Below, piece after piece: positions 34,023 through 47,545 of a stretch of DNA of 64,000 nt (the first letter of the stretch is position 1; every line of letters starts with the position of its first letter). The stretch is from Halichondria panicea. Lineage: Eukaryota > Porifera > Demospongiae > Suberitida > Halichondriidae. Both the position numbers and the translations under genes were made by a program. Under the pieces are notes generated by a model. It worked only from the letters and a program-made list of their open reading frames with translations, was not told the origin of the DNA and made no database searches. The stretch is taken from contig NC_087390.1 in assembly GCF_963675165.1 (NCBI RefSeq), positions 475,001 to 539,000 of the forward strand. Reading direction: 5' to 3'.

Positions 34023-34209
34023 GAACAGTCCTAATACTAAGTTACATGGAGTTGCCTGTCAATGCACATTGCCAGGAGTACATCGCTAATAGGCACCAAC
34101 AACTAACAATATAAGGGGTGTGGTAGCCAGAAGTTGGTGTGGCCTCCAATTTTTCGTGCTAGCGTGCGTGGTTTCCTCCTCCAAGCTTAAAATCCTAGAT
34201 GAAACCTGG

Positions 34210-35080
34210 TCAGTTGATAGTTTTTTGGTCCGTGTACTGTTTAAAGTTACTCAATCATTGTGATGTGATTCGTTGAAGGCACATTTTCGTACTTATAGAT
34301 AGATTTTAGTGCGTATCTTGTGTTAGAAGGTCAAGGCCATTATTCACATACTTAGTTCATTTGGTTTGCTGTACTCCCCTTTGAGACCTCATACTTTGAC
34401 ACTGATCCCAATAAGGGGAGGGTAAGCGTCAGTCGTCTGGCTGTTCAAAGTGTGGTTGTGTAGATCAGAAGGTCAGGGCCATTATTCATAGATTTAGGAA
34501 TAATGGTTTGCTGTACTCCCCTTTGAGACCTCATACTTTGAATGTATTCACACTGATCCCAATAAGGGGTGTGTGCGCCAGACTAATCAGGGTTTCATCT
34601 AGTAGGTGGGGGGTGGGGGGGGGAGCTTACCCCCCAAAAGAAAGGGGAAAATAGGGAAGAGAGGGAGTTTGAGTACTAGACCCAACAATATCTAGACACA
34701 GGTTTTTTGCTGGAGGATAATTGGTCATCATCCATCATCTAGTCTTACCACAAATCTATTCATTGCTTTTGGTAGTACATGTGGTTTCTGGTGTATACTT
34801 GCACAATTACAAGCCAGCATACCAAGAGTAGGGCTGTCCAAAGAAATTTGCTTATTAGCAATTTTTCTTCCTCAATCATTGTGATGTGATTGGTTGAAGG
34901 CACATATTCGTACTTATAGATAGATTTTAGTGCGTATCTTGTGTTAGAAGGTCAAGGCCGTTATTCACATACTTAGGAATAAATACATTTGGTTTGCTGT
35001 ACTCCCCTTTGAGACCTCATACTTTGACACTGATCCCAATAAGGGGAGGGTAAGCGTCAGTCGTCTGGCTGTTCAAAATA
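34210..35080. repeat. Repeat R1, copy 4 plus a partial copy 5
   Basis: Copy 4 runs to about 34860, then a second start (CTCAATCATTGTGATGTGAT) at 34874 gives the first third of another copy. Confidence 0.8.
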
Positions 35081-35114
35081 GCAGTATAGCTTTATCATAG
35101 TACTATGCATAATT

Positions 35115-35749
35115 ACCCGAGGCTGTGCCGTGGCCAGCGGGTATAGTAGTCATTTGGTTTGTTTGTTTGTGTGTGGCACATGAGTCTGCTTCTGCGTTTA
35201 CAGCATGGATAGCCTTCACCCAACAAGTTAATACGTAGTTGCAGATTTTGATATAAAGCCTCGTTGTCGAATATAAGCGAGCAAAACTAAGAAGCTTAAA
35301 CTTGCACGTTGGCAGCTAGCTAACTAACTACACGCGGCCTTTATTCGAGGTACCCTACTTATTTACAGCTGAAGTGATCCCGTACCAAGAACAATGGAAC
35401 AGGGTCGCTAATAGAAAGCTAAAATTATGATTGTGGTTGTTGCTTATAATTATTATCCTAGCCTCAGAGCATACCCCACAGGAGCTATACTGAGACTCTA
35501 GGCTTCTTTGCTGACTGTGCTGTGATCCTAGTCCACAGTGCATACCCCACAGGAGCTATACTGAGACTCTAGGCTTCTTTGCTGACTTTGCTGTGATCCT
35601 AGTCCAGTACACTACTAAACTCCATTCTCAAAACTTTCAGCCTCTAGACTTTAATTGCTCCCGTACGTTACTTGCTGCTTAGCCTGCTTACATAATACCC
35701 TTAATTCTGATTTATGTGAACAGCCGAGGGTTAGCACTTAGTGCTCTAG
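35115..35749. mobile_element. ACCCGAGGC...GTGCTCTAG element, copy 2
   Basis: Same ends as 27554-28144 and flanked by TT on both sides. Includes a near-tandem repeat with CATACCCCACAGGAGCTATA twice (35470, 35540). Confidence 0.7.
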
Positions 35750-35759
35750 TTAAACTTAA

Positions 35760-35940
35760 CGTACTGAAGTTATGGCTGTTGAAAGATACATGTATGTTTA
35801 ACTACAACCCCCCTCCGTTTATTCAATGGTTCGGGGACTCTTTCATCTGCCATAACTTGAATTCCGGGTATCCAATTTCAACGCTTTTCTGATTTTCTGA
35901 AAGCGAGACCTTTTATATTTGAGAGATACTTATTTCTGCT
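35760..35940. repeat. Satellite fragment upstream of CPVL copy 2
   Basis: TTATGGCTGTTGAAAGATAC to AACGCTTTTCTGATTTTCTG matches the end of the 18.5-19.3 kb array; the same piece precedes CPVL copy 3 (47290-47460). Confidence 0.8.
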
Positions 35941-35946
35941 GCTACC

Positions 35947-35978
<32 letters not shown>

Positions 35979-36154
35979 CACATCTATTTAATGCCTGTTC
36001 CCATTCCCAACACTCCCATCGCCACCACAAAACCTCTAGACAATCCCTGAGGTTTATTATCATAAAATCACCTCAACCAAGCAACCTACATTTATACAGA
36101 TAAGACACCCACCCACCCACACACACACCCACACACACACACACACACATACAG

Positions 36155-38543
36155 GGACGGACGCAAGTGATGATGAATGCGTACGCTGACCTTGTGTTCC
36201 AGTTTGGAATGGCTGACGGGAACCAAGCCGCTTACATTTATTCCAGGACCAACACGGCTGTGCAGTACATCAAAGCTGAATGGTTTTACGATGGCTTCAA
36301 GGTACACACACTATACACAGCATCAGAACTCTAGTCACAGAGGCAACTCTAGTACTCAGTACCTGTACAGGAACCAACTACTGAAGCCACTGACTAACTA
36401 CAATGTATGTGCATCACGTACCCCCTCTCGTCCACCAGGGTTCAGTACCTAGCAGTTAGTGAACATTGTAGCCAGCTGTGTGCTTGTCTAAGCTATTACT
36501 CAACGCAGCTGTTACGGTTTATTCGGTGGCCAATTCACAGAAGCTCAGCATCCAAAATCCATTTCACATTCTCAAAGTAGGTATAACATGTTTGTGCCGA
36601 CTGTTGCAGATTTTTGATGCTCTGCTCAACGGATATCTGATACCGTATCCTACGTACTTGTACAACATCACTGGATCCACCAACTACTACAACATTCTCA
36701 GGACCTCGCTAGGTACACGTATGTTGATAGAGTATGTCAGAAAGTGTTGGATAGAAGTATACAGTCCTGTTTGGAGTGGTATATACTCTTTTTACCTATA
36801 CGTAGTGTACTGAACATTCTACTGTATTATTTATCTTATGTTGGTACATACTTAACCAGTGTTTGGTTAAAGGGCTCTTGTTTGAGTAGCTAATTGAATT
36901 AGGGAATCTGTACAAGTTAAGTTGTGTGTATGGATTGAATTTGGGGAAGTCCTGGACTATACAATTATCTCTATTGTGGTCATGTACTGTGTTAGAGGAC
37001 ATTGAGAAGCTGTGTGCATGGCAAATAATGGCAAGAAAGATTAGCAGTAATACATGCTGCCCCTCCCCCAAGCCATAGTCTAGCCTGCCACCCTGTTTGA
37101 ACTTTACACTGGGGGAACTGACTTAAGTTATTGTAGGGTGTTGTTGAAATGTCATGCCCTGGGGTGATTGGTTTCTCCCTGTGTGTATACTTGTGTAAGG
37201 AAACCAATCTATAGCTGTCACCCCTTGCAAGGGCAGACCAACAGTGGCTATAATAAAGAGGTGGTCTGGTTCAAACACATGCTATGGAGACTCTGAAGCT
37301 TGTTAACCTGGCTGTATTGTAAAGGGTGCCTGATTATAGGCTGACCACAATAGACAAGTTTCACTGCATTTAATTTAGTTACAGTATAAGAACTGTAGAG
37401 GGCAATTGCTGACATTTTGGTCATGCAAATTGATTATTTAAGACAGTTCTTCACATTCAATATTTCTTATTCGTCCAGCCTCCCCTGATTTTAACTACTA
37501 CGTTCCCTTCATCAACACCACTGTCATCAGACGAGCCATTCACGTCGGCAGTCTCAGCTATGGCTCTCAGTCTGAAGACGTGGAAATGGCCCTTGGAAAC
37601 AAGAGTGCAATCTCAGCTATGACTATCACGCTGAGGTGGACAGATTAAAGGTTGCTAGTTTTGTATATGTTCTCACATTTCTTGTTCTCACACCCCTTCA
37701 CACACACACACATTTCTTGTTCTCACCCCCCCACAAACATTGTTCTCCCCCCCCCCCCACACACACACACATTTCTTGTTCTCCCCCCCACAAACACACA
37801 AATTTCTTGTTCTCCCCCCCCCCCCCCCACACACACACACACATTTCTTGTTCTCCCCCCCACACACACACACAAATTTCTTGTTCTCCCCCTCACACAC
37901 GCACACACATTTCTTGTTCTGACCTCCCCCCCACACACACACACATTTCTTGTTCTCCCCCCCACACACACACACAAATTTCTTGTTCTCACCTTCCCCC
38001 CCCCCACACACACACAAATTTCTTGTTCTCACCTCCCCCCCACACACACATTTCTTGTTCTCACCTCCCCCCCACACACACATTTCTTGTTCTTACCTCC
38101 CCCCCCACACACACACACACATTTCTTGTTCTCACCTCCCCCCCACACACACACATTTCTTGTTCTCACCTCCCCCCCACACACACACATTTCTTGTTCT
38201 CACCTCCCCCCACACACACACATTTCTTGTTCTCACCCACCCCCACACACACACACATTTCTTGTTCTCACCTCCCCCCCACACACACACATTTCTTGTT
38301 CTCACCTCCCCCCCCACACACACACACATTTCTTGTTCTCACCCCCACACTCTCACCCCCACACACACACACACATTTCTTGTTCTCACCCCCCCCCCCA
38401 CACACACACACTTCTCCCCTTCACAGGTGTGGACAGTGAACAAGTTTATGCAGGTGGTCGTGAGAGGGGGTGGGCACATTCTCCCGTTTGACGAGCCGGA
38501 GAGAGCACTCAACCTCATCCAAAACTTTGTGAACATGCAATAG
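36155..38543 (+). pseudogene. CPVL: CPVL-type carboxypeptidase, 3' exons, copy 2
   Basis: Exons 36155-36301, 36610-36712, 37479-37650 and 38427-38543 correspond to copy 1. The third exon keeps about 60 extra bases (SYGSQSEDVEMALGNKS) that resemble the normal family sequence; reading through them meets a TAA at the exon end. The last exon has lost the IGDDVAGYV segment and begins VWTVNKF. GGGHILPFDEPERA with the catalytic His remains. The Asp exon is missing and replaced by minisatellite. Clearly decaying. Confidence 0.85.
37672..38415. repeat. Minisatellite in CPVL copy 2
   Basis: Same CA-run/TTTCTTGTTCT/C-run unit as 21396-22490, about twenty units, in the same intron. Confidence 0.95.
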
Positions 38544-38877
38544 CCTATTATAATTATGTTGTCTGGAAATGATCATGCTTCAAGTGTAAGGATAAAAATA
38601 AAAATGAAATCTATAATTATAGTCGTGTCATTAATTTTAATATGCTGTTTGAAGAGAAGATTTTAATTACCAAATCAACGAAACGATCAAAAACAATTGC
38701 TATTAGAGACATAAATAATTATGGAGTGTATAATTATTGTATAGAGTTTATACTCTCTGCCCAATGGTACACAAAAATATACTGTACATGTATAAGAAAG
38801 ATAGCCACCGATTGGGAAGACTTATAAGATTTAGTATACAAACTAGACCATAACATAAAACAGGAGTCATGTACGTA
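38544..38877. other. Convergent spacer between CPVL copy 2 and NLR2
   Basis: Copy of 22705-23025. No gene seen. Confidence 0.7.
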
Positions 38878-41800
38878 TTAATTATTAAAAGGGTCCTTCT
38901 TCATAAACACAATTCTTCGTCTGACATCAACGTACTCGGGACATGTGACAATGTTCTTTTTTGTATTCTCAGAAGTGCCGAATTCTTTCAGGGTTTTGTT
39001 TTCCAACAGCCCCCTGACAATTGGGGAGTAGTCGGTGATCTCAGCATTGAGGTGAAACACCTCTAGAGTCTTGTTCTTGGCTAACACATTACCGACAGCT
39101 TCAGCCTCTTCAGTGGTAACAGTGTACGGTTTAAACTTACTGATTGGTGGCACATACAGACAGAGTGTCAGGTGTTTAACTGTATTGTTTTCTCTCAATG
39201 CTTCCAAGGCGGGTAGTAGATCCCCTGGCAACTGTATACAAAACATAAGTTCAATGAATTGTAGAGTTGTATTAAGTTGAAACGTTCCGAAATCATAATC
39301 ATAATCTGAGTGCCTACTATAAGTATATAAAAAATCAAGCGGTTCATTATAATTAATATAAGGTGAAATATTTAGCTTAGTTAGACTTGTGTTAACTTGC
39401 AGTCCCTGCATTAAATGACTCAGGCTACTTTTCAAATAAACATGATGCAGTGTCAATTCCTCTAGAGATGTGTCAGTCTGTAGATACTCACCAATAGCTT
39501 CATCAAAATCGCAGTCAAGGTGACATGTAAGTTTAAGGCTTTTAATGGAATGTAATCGATTGTCTTTGAGATAACGTAAAAGTTCACAGACATTATCAGG
39601 ACATAACAAAGTTAGTGATTGCAAGTGCTGGGGGGTACAGAAATATTCAAATTGGCCCTTTATTTCACTTTGGATATCGAGTTCTTTAAGTATCGGACAA
39701 TTGAGTAGAGTACTAAAAAGCTGCTCAGATTGTGCGGGGGTCAAGTGAAATTTGGAAGAGCATCGCAGATATTGTAAGCTTAGTTTCCAGTGGCTTAATA
39801 TTGAAATTAAGTTTTTGGTGGTAGACTCTGAAAAAACAGTTTTTAGAAACGTTCTTTTTGCTTTGTTATTGGTAAATGAAATTTCAGACAGTAAATGTGG
39901 CAAGATTTTCGTGTTGTTCCTTTTTAACTCAGTCACGTTCAATCCAATTGAAATACACCCATTATCAGTATTTATGATGATGGGTGAGTTAATAATAGAC
40001 GGCTCTTGTACCAAATGTATCACCAACATTTCAATACTAGAATGTGCAATGAAGTCAGACAACAACTCTTCATCAGCTGGCGATACTCGAGCACATTTCA
40101 AAACTTTCAAGCAGTGTTTTGGCTTCAAAATATCAAGTATTCGTATCACAGTGTCTCTTGAGATGCCAAAATCTAGCTCTACAACACTTAAGTTTGGAGA
40201 TAGCTCTATAGTGTCAAATATTTTTAATGTACATGGAACCTCAGGCCCAACAAATTTATCGTCAATATATCCTGATCTTTGATTACTGATAGTGACGCTT
40301 TCTAATTCTGGTAGTATCCTATCAGTGAGTGAATGCCAAGCAGATGGAATCTTGAATGTGGTAGACATTTTCAGATGCCTTACACTTAGAGTAAAAGAAG
40401 GCAAAACTTTGTTGATTCCTGCTAACATCATCGATCTATCCACATAACTTATATTAAACTTGAACATGTCCATTAGAGTTACTTTAAAATGAGCAGAAGC
40501 TACAACATAACCAAGTGCAAACTGATCAATTCTCCAATCATCTAGCGGTAGTTCATACAGCACATTACAATACAAGTCCTTCATGGCTTGCACATTTTGG
40601 CTTTCATAGATCCACAGAATTTGATCACTTGAGAATCTACACATTCTCTCGGCTTTTGACGATCCTTTCACATAAGGAGTTGGAAGTACACACTGTGTCC
40701 ATGGGTCATTCAGTTTAGTCAATCCAGCTAAAAACAACAGAATCATCTTGTATGATCCATCATTAGCATTCGTTTCAAACAAAATCAACTGCTCGTGTGG
40801 GGTTTTATTTTTCCAGACGTAAAATGCAGCGAGGAACTCTTGAAGTGTTAGATGAAGGAAATTGTAAGATGGAGAACTGTTGCTTTTATTATGTAAAGGA
40901 TGTACACTGTTCATGAATCCGAGTGTGTTAGTATCAACAACATCTTCCTTGAAAAAAACCAACTGTTGTTTTTCTTTTGTTATTCCAATGTACGCAAATT
41001 GGCAGAGTTTATCAAAATGTACCTGAAGTGACCAAGGTAACTCACTAAGCTCGTCACTCCAATCACTCTCTGGTTTGTCATGTAAATATCTTTCAATTAA
41101 AACTTGACAGTATGCAGTGTATAGTTCAGTTGTTGTGGTAGGAAAGACGCTGCTTTTTTTGTGATAATTTTTTTTGTAAACATCAACTACAATTCTGGCA
41201 TGAAGAGGGTTATACATTGCGCTAGATATATGTGGATTAGAGTTAATGTATTCACGTAGTTCTGGTGGAGCCTCTCGATTTTTTATCATTAGATCAATGT
41301 ACTCTTTAATTTGTTCGCCAGAAAAACCTAAGATTTCGATGAACTGATCAACTCTTGAGCTACAAGTGACAGGTAGATCACATACAGCCCAGGGCCTAGT
41401 GGTAACAAGCACAGTACTAGCTGGCAGAAGACGTCCGGTTATTAGCTTCATAAATATGGAGTCTTTTTCTCTAAGGGATGGTGGCAATTCATCCAGGCCT
41501 TCCAAAATGAAAAGTATGCCCTGCCCATGATTCTTTCGGATAATAGTATAAATATTTTTGGAATCATCAGTATCTTCACATTGAAATAGATCAACTAATT
41601 CTACAGCTTCCTGAATATTCTCATCTCGAAGTCGGAGCAATACAACGAGGGAGTAATCTGTCCAAACTTCATCATTAGCCCATCGTCTGCACAGCTCCCA
41701 TGACAAAGTCGTCTTACCTCCTCCAGGAGCCCCCTTAATGACAACTAATTTAGAGAATTTGCCTTTTACTTTGGAAGCTATCTGGTCCATTGTGATTCTC

Positions 41801-44800
41801 TCTCTTGGAAATCTATCCAGCTTGCCTTGAACTATTTTTGACCAAGACTCTTCGATTTCCTCTCTGGATAAATGTTTACTTACATCCGCACATTCTAGGT
41901 TAACAAAGTCTTTAACACACTGGAGAGGATATTTGTCATCAGCAGGGAGGGATCTTGTATCGTAAATACTAGTTAAGTATGATCGATAAATTCCTATTGC
42001 TTCATCTGGTTGGATGGTGGAACGATTATCGGATTTGGATTCTACAGTATAAAAGAATAATCATGAAGCGAAGGTAATAATACAGTGTAATCTTCAATAA
42101 TGCATGGGCCCTCAAAACTAAGTAAACTGTGAGAAATACAACAAATAGGACTGCGCTTCCACCCCTAAACTTTCAGAGTCTTACATGAAAAAATGCAGCA
42201 ATCCCTGAGATGTGTCCTTTACTCTATCACCACTCACACAAACTACCGATTAGCTAACTCACTGGTTGGTCCAGGAGTCGTTGTGGACAATTTCTGCCGC
42301 CCAGGTGAAGTATCGTCATCTGAAAGTCATAATTCGTTGCTATACAATTGACTAAGAACATACCAATAATTGTAAAATTTGGTAGGTGTTTTAATTTGGT
42401 GTTTTTTTGGAAATTTATCGAAAATCGCCAAATTTAAAAAGTTTTTCGGTGGACACAATGTCATTGCTGTAGTAGCCACACCTGAGACACCAAATTAAAA
42501 ACTGCCATGCAATTACGTTCAAATGGCTCATCTGCTAATAATAATAATATCCGCCAAATTATAGTGTTAATAATGTGCCCTTCCAACTAAGTAATTATAA
42601 TTGTATAAAGTGTGGATACACTGTTCGATATTATTAATAGTACCTCTCCAAATAGGGCTGTAATTCTATCCCCTGAACTTTCTTACATGAAAAAGTGTAC
42701 AGATGATTATGTAGTCTTTTATCTATCACTGTATACACACAAACTAAACTGATTAATAATATTAGGTAAGGCAATTCACTCACTGATTGGTTCACGTTTT
42801 GAATATTCTTCAATGCTGGTGGCTGTGTCCTCTTTTCCCAGACGGCGGACAATAGTTAGAAGTGCTTGAAATGTCGCTTCTTTGGGTTTCCTTCTCTTCC
42901 AGCATTTCAAGCATAGATGTACTGCAACCCTTGTGTTCTCTGCTCGCTTTACATCACCGTCTTCATGAGGGTCTAGTGATAATGCGGCAGCAAGAAGTGT
43001 AGCACTATCAAAATAAGTAGCCAAATGAATCAGATCTCCATCTTTTATCACCGTATCTAGCATTGAAGCTTCCAAGGTTTCTGTGAGTCCAGCACCACCT
43101 AATGAACAATATATATAATTATTATCAGTCGCTATAATTATATTAATTATGTTATGTATTACAAAATAATAATGCAGGTTTGGTACAGCGTTGTACTATA
43201 ATACTGTAGGCACATATAATGATAAACCAAAACACAAAACACAAATGGAAACAAAACATTCAATAATTGACCCTCCAAACTATTCTACCGCAATAGATTC
43301 AGCGTTACTATCCTGAGCTGTACGAATATTTAAAACACGAAAATTAATATTAAAAATAATGAGTATTTCATACGAATTTGCACCAACGAATATTACTCGC
43401 TATATAGATACGGTAGGTACACTAAGTCTACTTGCTGAACTACGTACACTAGTAACAATAATTAATATAGAAATTATGGTAACTAATTATGATAATGGGC
43501 GATGGTGACCGAAGCTATTAAGATCAATGCCCGTGGTTCCATATTAATTTTATCAAGTAATATAAGAAATAATTGCAAGCCCTCCAAACTAAATAAATAC
43601 AGTACCACTCCAAATAAAGCTGTGCTTCCATCCCAGTACATAAACAATGTATAGCAATCTTTCAAAGGTCCATGTCTTTTATTCTATCTATCACAACTCA
43701 CACAAACTACCGATTAGCTAACTCACTGGTTGGTCCAGGAGTCGTTGTGGATAATTTCTGCCTCTTAGATGGTCCAGGTGAAATATCATCATCTGAAAGT
43801 AAGTAAATGTTTGTTATGATTACAATTGACTAAAGTACTGTATTTCATCTAAGTTACATTCCTGACTAGGCTGGTAAAATATCCATTCATGTACAACTTC
43901 CATCAATACAAACTACCGATTAGCTAATTAAGGTGATTCACTCACTGGTTGGTTCAGGATTCATTGTAGACGTATTTGTTTTAGATGGCCCAGGTGAAGT
44001 ATCGTCAACTGAACGTAAATAATTAGATACTATATAATTATACAAAAGTACATAATTATAGTAGTGTACCTGATGTGGTCAACTACGTATATACCCATGC
44101 GTTCACATACCTAAGTCTATCCATAGAAATGCTTATAGTGTGGTCGAGGTTAGCCTCATCACTATTCATACCTGTACATTCCTCCTCTATAGCCTCAGCA
44201 AGGAAGTTTTGTCCAACTGTTGGTGCTCTGAGACTCTGACACAATTCAGAATACGTAACACTGGCAATTTTCAAGCGAGCAGCTAGCATTTCACGTAGAC
44301 AGTTTTGATTGTCTCCATGTTTATCCCTGATATTATCGAGGGTGTCATAGCTCACTTTCAGAGCAAGTCCCAAGTTAAACCATTTTCCAGCGGCATTAAT
44401 CAGTTTCTCGTAAACAGACAACAAATCATCGATAGTCAGAATCGAGCCTATAAAAATATTAATTTCAATGGCATACACATGCATGGTCTATAAATAACTG
44501 ACAGTATTTTATATATAATATGCATACAGAAGATAACACTTACCTAGCGTTGGTCCAGGGTTTGCTTCAACATCTCCTGACTGTAACAGTAAGCGGAATA
44601 TCAGTAACAGTATATACAGACTGAGAGTGGGGGGCCGATTAGAGCTCTGAACTCTCACTTGGAACGTGGTCGGCTTTTCTTGAGTATCGAAAACTAAAAA
44701 GTAAGAGTGACGTTTATAATTATTGTAGCAGTAAATAATTATATATAGTTGATTACCTGATGTGGTTGAGTTCCATTGTTTCCGAGGGTTCCATCTCACC

Positions 44801-45560
44801 AAGCAGGCAGTGATGAGCGAGTAGCAGGTGATAAGCACAGCAGACAGAATGAGAACGGCCAGTGCACTCCCCCTCCATCCCAGCTCACAAGGAAACACTC
44901 CGGTCCAACTCAAGTCAACCACAGGGCAAGCAGGACGTGGGGGAGCTGTGTAGAGTTACATAAATATATTCATGTGCTGTGACATCACAAGTGTGGGTCA
45001 TGAGATTCCGTGAATAGCAATTAAGTAATACACTAATGGCTGTTTCCTTAAGTGTATTGTAGCCCATAATAATTATGAGTAGAGTACAAGGGAGTATTAT
45101 GAGACCTCTATAAAATTAATGTTTCTGACCAATTAATGTCAGCTAAATAGCCTGTTCACTAAACCATAAATATTCATGTGCTATATTCATGTGCTGTGTC
45201 ATCACAAGTGTGTGTCATGAGATTCCGTGAATACCAAGCAATGCTGTTTAAAACTGACCTTTATATTATACGTAGCGTATGCCCCGTAATATGCTCTGTA
45301 TAATTATACCAAAGTGTATGATAAGAAATGTTATGCAACTATTGGTGAGTATGCTTCACTGACTTACAGGAAAAAGTTTGTAAGAAAAGTATGTATCTGA
45401 TGGTGACCATAATGAGGTAGAGTTGGTAGAGGACAGGGGTGATCAACACAGAGGCAAGGCTGGCTCTGAGCTGCCAACTAGGCTTAGGGAAAACCAGGGT
45501 AACATCGTCGTCCAGATCATTTGAGAAATAACGGGCATGTCTCTGAGATGTTATCTTCAT
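38878..45560 (-). CDS. NLR2: TM-TM-2A-death-death-NACHT-LRR receptor
   Basis: Nine exons: 45368-45560, 44757-44945, 44544-44693, 44172-44447, 43946-44008, 43727-43792, 42784-43098, 42263-42319, 38878-42041; 1490 aa, all in phase. The first 178 residues equal NLR1 in layout, with two membrane segments and LLLQSGDVEANPGP ending at Gly174/Pro175. The first death domain (WFNLGLALKVSYDTLDNI...CLREMLAARL) is followed by three SPGP.../TPGPT linker exons and an additional 105-residue death-fold exon (TLEASMLDTVIKDGDLIHLA...FQALLTIVRRLGKEDTATSI) that NLR1 and NLR3 lack. NACHT Walker A GAPGGGKT is at 540-547, Walker B ILFILEGLDELPP follows. The C-terminal half carries many LRRs (e.g. LSVVELDFGISRDTVIRIL, TVKHLTLCLYVPP). 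Minus strand, tail-to-tail with CPVL copy 2. Confidence 0.9.
42784..43098 (-). other. Extra death-fold exon unique to NLR2
   Basis: Phase-matched exon with GT-AG borders, inserted among duplicated linker exons. Contains DLIHLATYFDSATLLAAALS and VHLCLKCWKRRKPKEATFQA, with the helix pattern of a death domain. Domain call by eye. Confidence 0.7.
44559..44600 (-). other. 2A-like ribosome-skipping motif in NLR2
   Basis: Encodes LLLQSGDVEANPGP, identical to NLR1 and NLR3. Confidence 0.85.
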
Positions 45561-45804
45561 GGTTCTGTCAGAAGACCATGCAACTGCGCAGCTCCAAGAT
45601 TCAAGACAAATAGTTGCTGAGAAGCTTTTTCTGTAGCATTCAGTGCAGACTTAATGCCAGTCAGAACAAATAATCTTTGTTTAGCCTTGACCTTTGACTA
45701 CGAGACCCTCCCCTTTTTTTGCAAAGATATTCATTAATTATTTCTTTAATGATCTTTACCGTATGCAACAATTTGGTTTTGAGTTGTCTCTCCTGTCTTG
45801 TTCT
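45561..45804. promoter_or_regulatory. Bidirectional promoter, NLR2 / EAF copy 3
   Basis: 244 bp between divergent ATGs, nearly identical to 26643-26878, with TTTAATGATCTTTACC ending 44 bp before the EAF ATG. Confidence 0.6.
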
Positions 45805-45919
45805 ATGGCTGAAGTTGCTTCTACTGAGCAGCTCCCAGTGAAACTAGGTCAGGAATACCGAGTCAAACTGGGCAAGAGCTTCACCTTCCCCAGGGAGAAC
45901 GCCTATCACACCATCAAAT
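45805..45919 (+). pseudogene. EAF exon 1, copy 3
   Basis: 115 nt, open, encoding MAEVASTEQLPVKLGQEYRV and then FTFPRENAYHTIK with a good GTGAGT donor. The sequence is colinear with copy 1 to CACTGTATCAG and then leaves EAF exactly at the exon 2 acceptor, as in copy 2. Only the promoter and first exon survive, so no functional EAF can be made from here alone. Confidence 0.88.
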
Positions 45920-46429
45920 GTGAGTCACAGTTTCCGAAGTCGATTTCTAGCATACTATATAAAATATTGCCATGCATACATAGAGTTCATCTCCTTCAGT
46001 GAAGGATTATATGAACCAGTATGGTAGGAAGACTGTAGTGGCGTGTCTCCACCCCCTTAGCCTTAATATAATGTCTAATGTATTTTTGCCAAATTTGTAC
46101 ACAACACTGGTGTGAATCATTTAGTGACTGACATTAGTATTTTTGATGGCCACTGTATCAGTAGCCTCGATCCCAGGCCACACTTCATCAGGGAAGTGGG
46201 CCTGGTATCGACTGCTTGCGCATGCGCTCTAATATCCCCCGGTATCTGGGGGCTTTGGATAACATCGTATATGCTCAGTAAAACAATGACATCATAATGG
46301 GCAGAGTACTGCAGGACAGGTGTGTGAGGTGTGAGGGGTGAGGGGTGTGAGGTGTGAAACTACTAAGTCATGGAGTGTATTAATTTAGTGATGAGTCATC
46401 AATATTAGGGTGCTTCCCTACAGTATAAT

Positions 46430-46690
46430 TGCTGGCAAATATGGTTTTTTGGTCCGTGTACTGTTTTAAAGTTACTCAATCATTGTGATGTGATTCGTTG
46501 AAGGCACATATTCGTACTTATAGATAGATTTTAGTGCGTATCTTGTGTTAGAAGGTCAAGGCCGTTATTCACATACTTAGGAATAAATACATTTGGTTTG
46601 CTGTACTCCCCTTTGAGACCTCATACTTTGACACTGATCCCAATAAGGGGAGGGTAAGCGTCAGTCAGTCTGTTCAAAATAGCTGTATAG
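46430..46690. repeat. Repeat R1, partial copy 6
   Basis: From TATGGTTTTTTGGTCCGTGT to AAGGGGAGGGTAAGCGTCAG, close to the partial copy at 34868-35080. Confidence 0.8.
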
Positions 46691-46715
46691 CATTATCATA
46701 GTACTATGCATAATT

Positions 46716-47279
46716 ACCCGAGGCTGTGCCGTGGCCAGCAGGTATAGTAGTCATCTGGTTTGTTTGTTTGTGTGTGGCACATGAGTCTGCTTCTGCGTTT
46801 ACAGCATGGATAGCCTTCACCCAACAAGTTAATACGTAGTTGCAGATTTTGATATAAAGCCTCGTTGTCGAATATAAGCGAGCAAAACTAAGAAGCTTAA
46901 ACTTGCACGTTGGCAGCTAGCTAACTAACTACACGCGGCCTTTATTCGAGGTACCCTACTTATTTACAGCTGAAGTGATCCCGTACCAAGAACAATGGAA
47001 CAGGGTCGCTAATAGAAAGCTAAAATTATGATTGTGGTTGTTGCTTATAATTATTATCCTAGCCCCAGAGCATACCCCACAGGAGCTATACTGAGACTCT
47101 AGGCTTCTTTGCTGACTTTGCTGTGATCCTAGTCCAGTGCACTACTAAACTCCATTCTCAAAACTTTCAGCCTCTAGACTTTAATTGCTCCCGTACGTTA
47201 CTTGCTGCTTAGCCTGCTTATATAACACCCTTAATTCTGATTTATGTGAACAGCCGAGGGTTAGCACTTAGTGCTCTAG
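46716..47279. mobile_element. ACCCGAGGC...GTGCTCTAG element, copy 3
   Basis: Near-identical to 35115-35749 with the internal 70-bp duplication reduced to one unit. Flanks are also the same, so it was duplicated with the unit and did not insert independently. Confidence 0.7.
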
Positions 47280-47289
47280 TTAAACTTAA

Positions 47290-47460
47290 CATACTGAAGT
47301 TATGGCTGTTGAAAGATACATGTATGTTCAACTGCAACCCCCCTCCATTTATTCAATGGTTCGGCCACTCTTTCATTTGCCATAACTTGAATTCCAGGTA
47401 TCCAATTTCAACGCTTTTCTGACTTTCTGAAAGCAACCTTTCATATTTGAGAGATAAAAA
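47290..47460. repeat. Satellite fragment upstream of CPVL copy 3
   Basis: Matches 35760-35940, from TTATGGCTGTTGAAAGATAC on. Confidence 0.8.
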
Positions 47461-47502
47461 AGCAATTCTTATTTCTGCTGCTACCTCTCACACACACACG
47501 CA

Positions 47503-47545
<43 letters not shown>

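Noticed and set aside
36177..36813. ORFs of 91-111 codons repeated at 19945, 36177 and 47701 and at 20252, 36478 and 48002
   Set aside because: They read the CPVL exons in a wrong frame plus introns; identity among copies reflects segmental duplication, not protein conservation.
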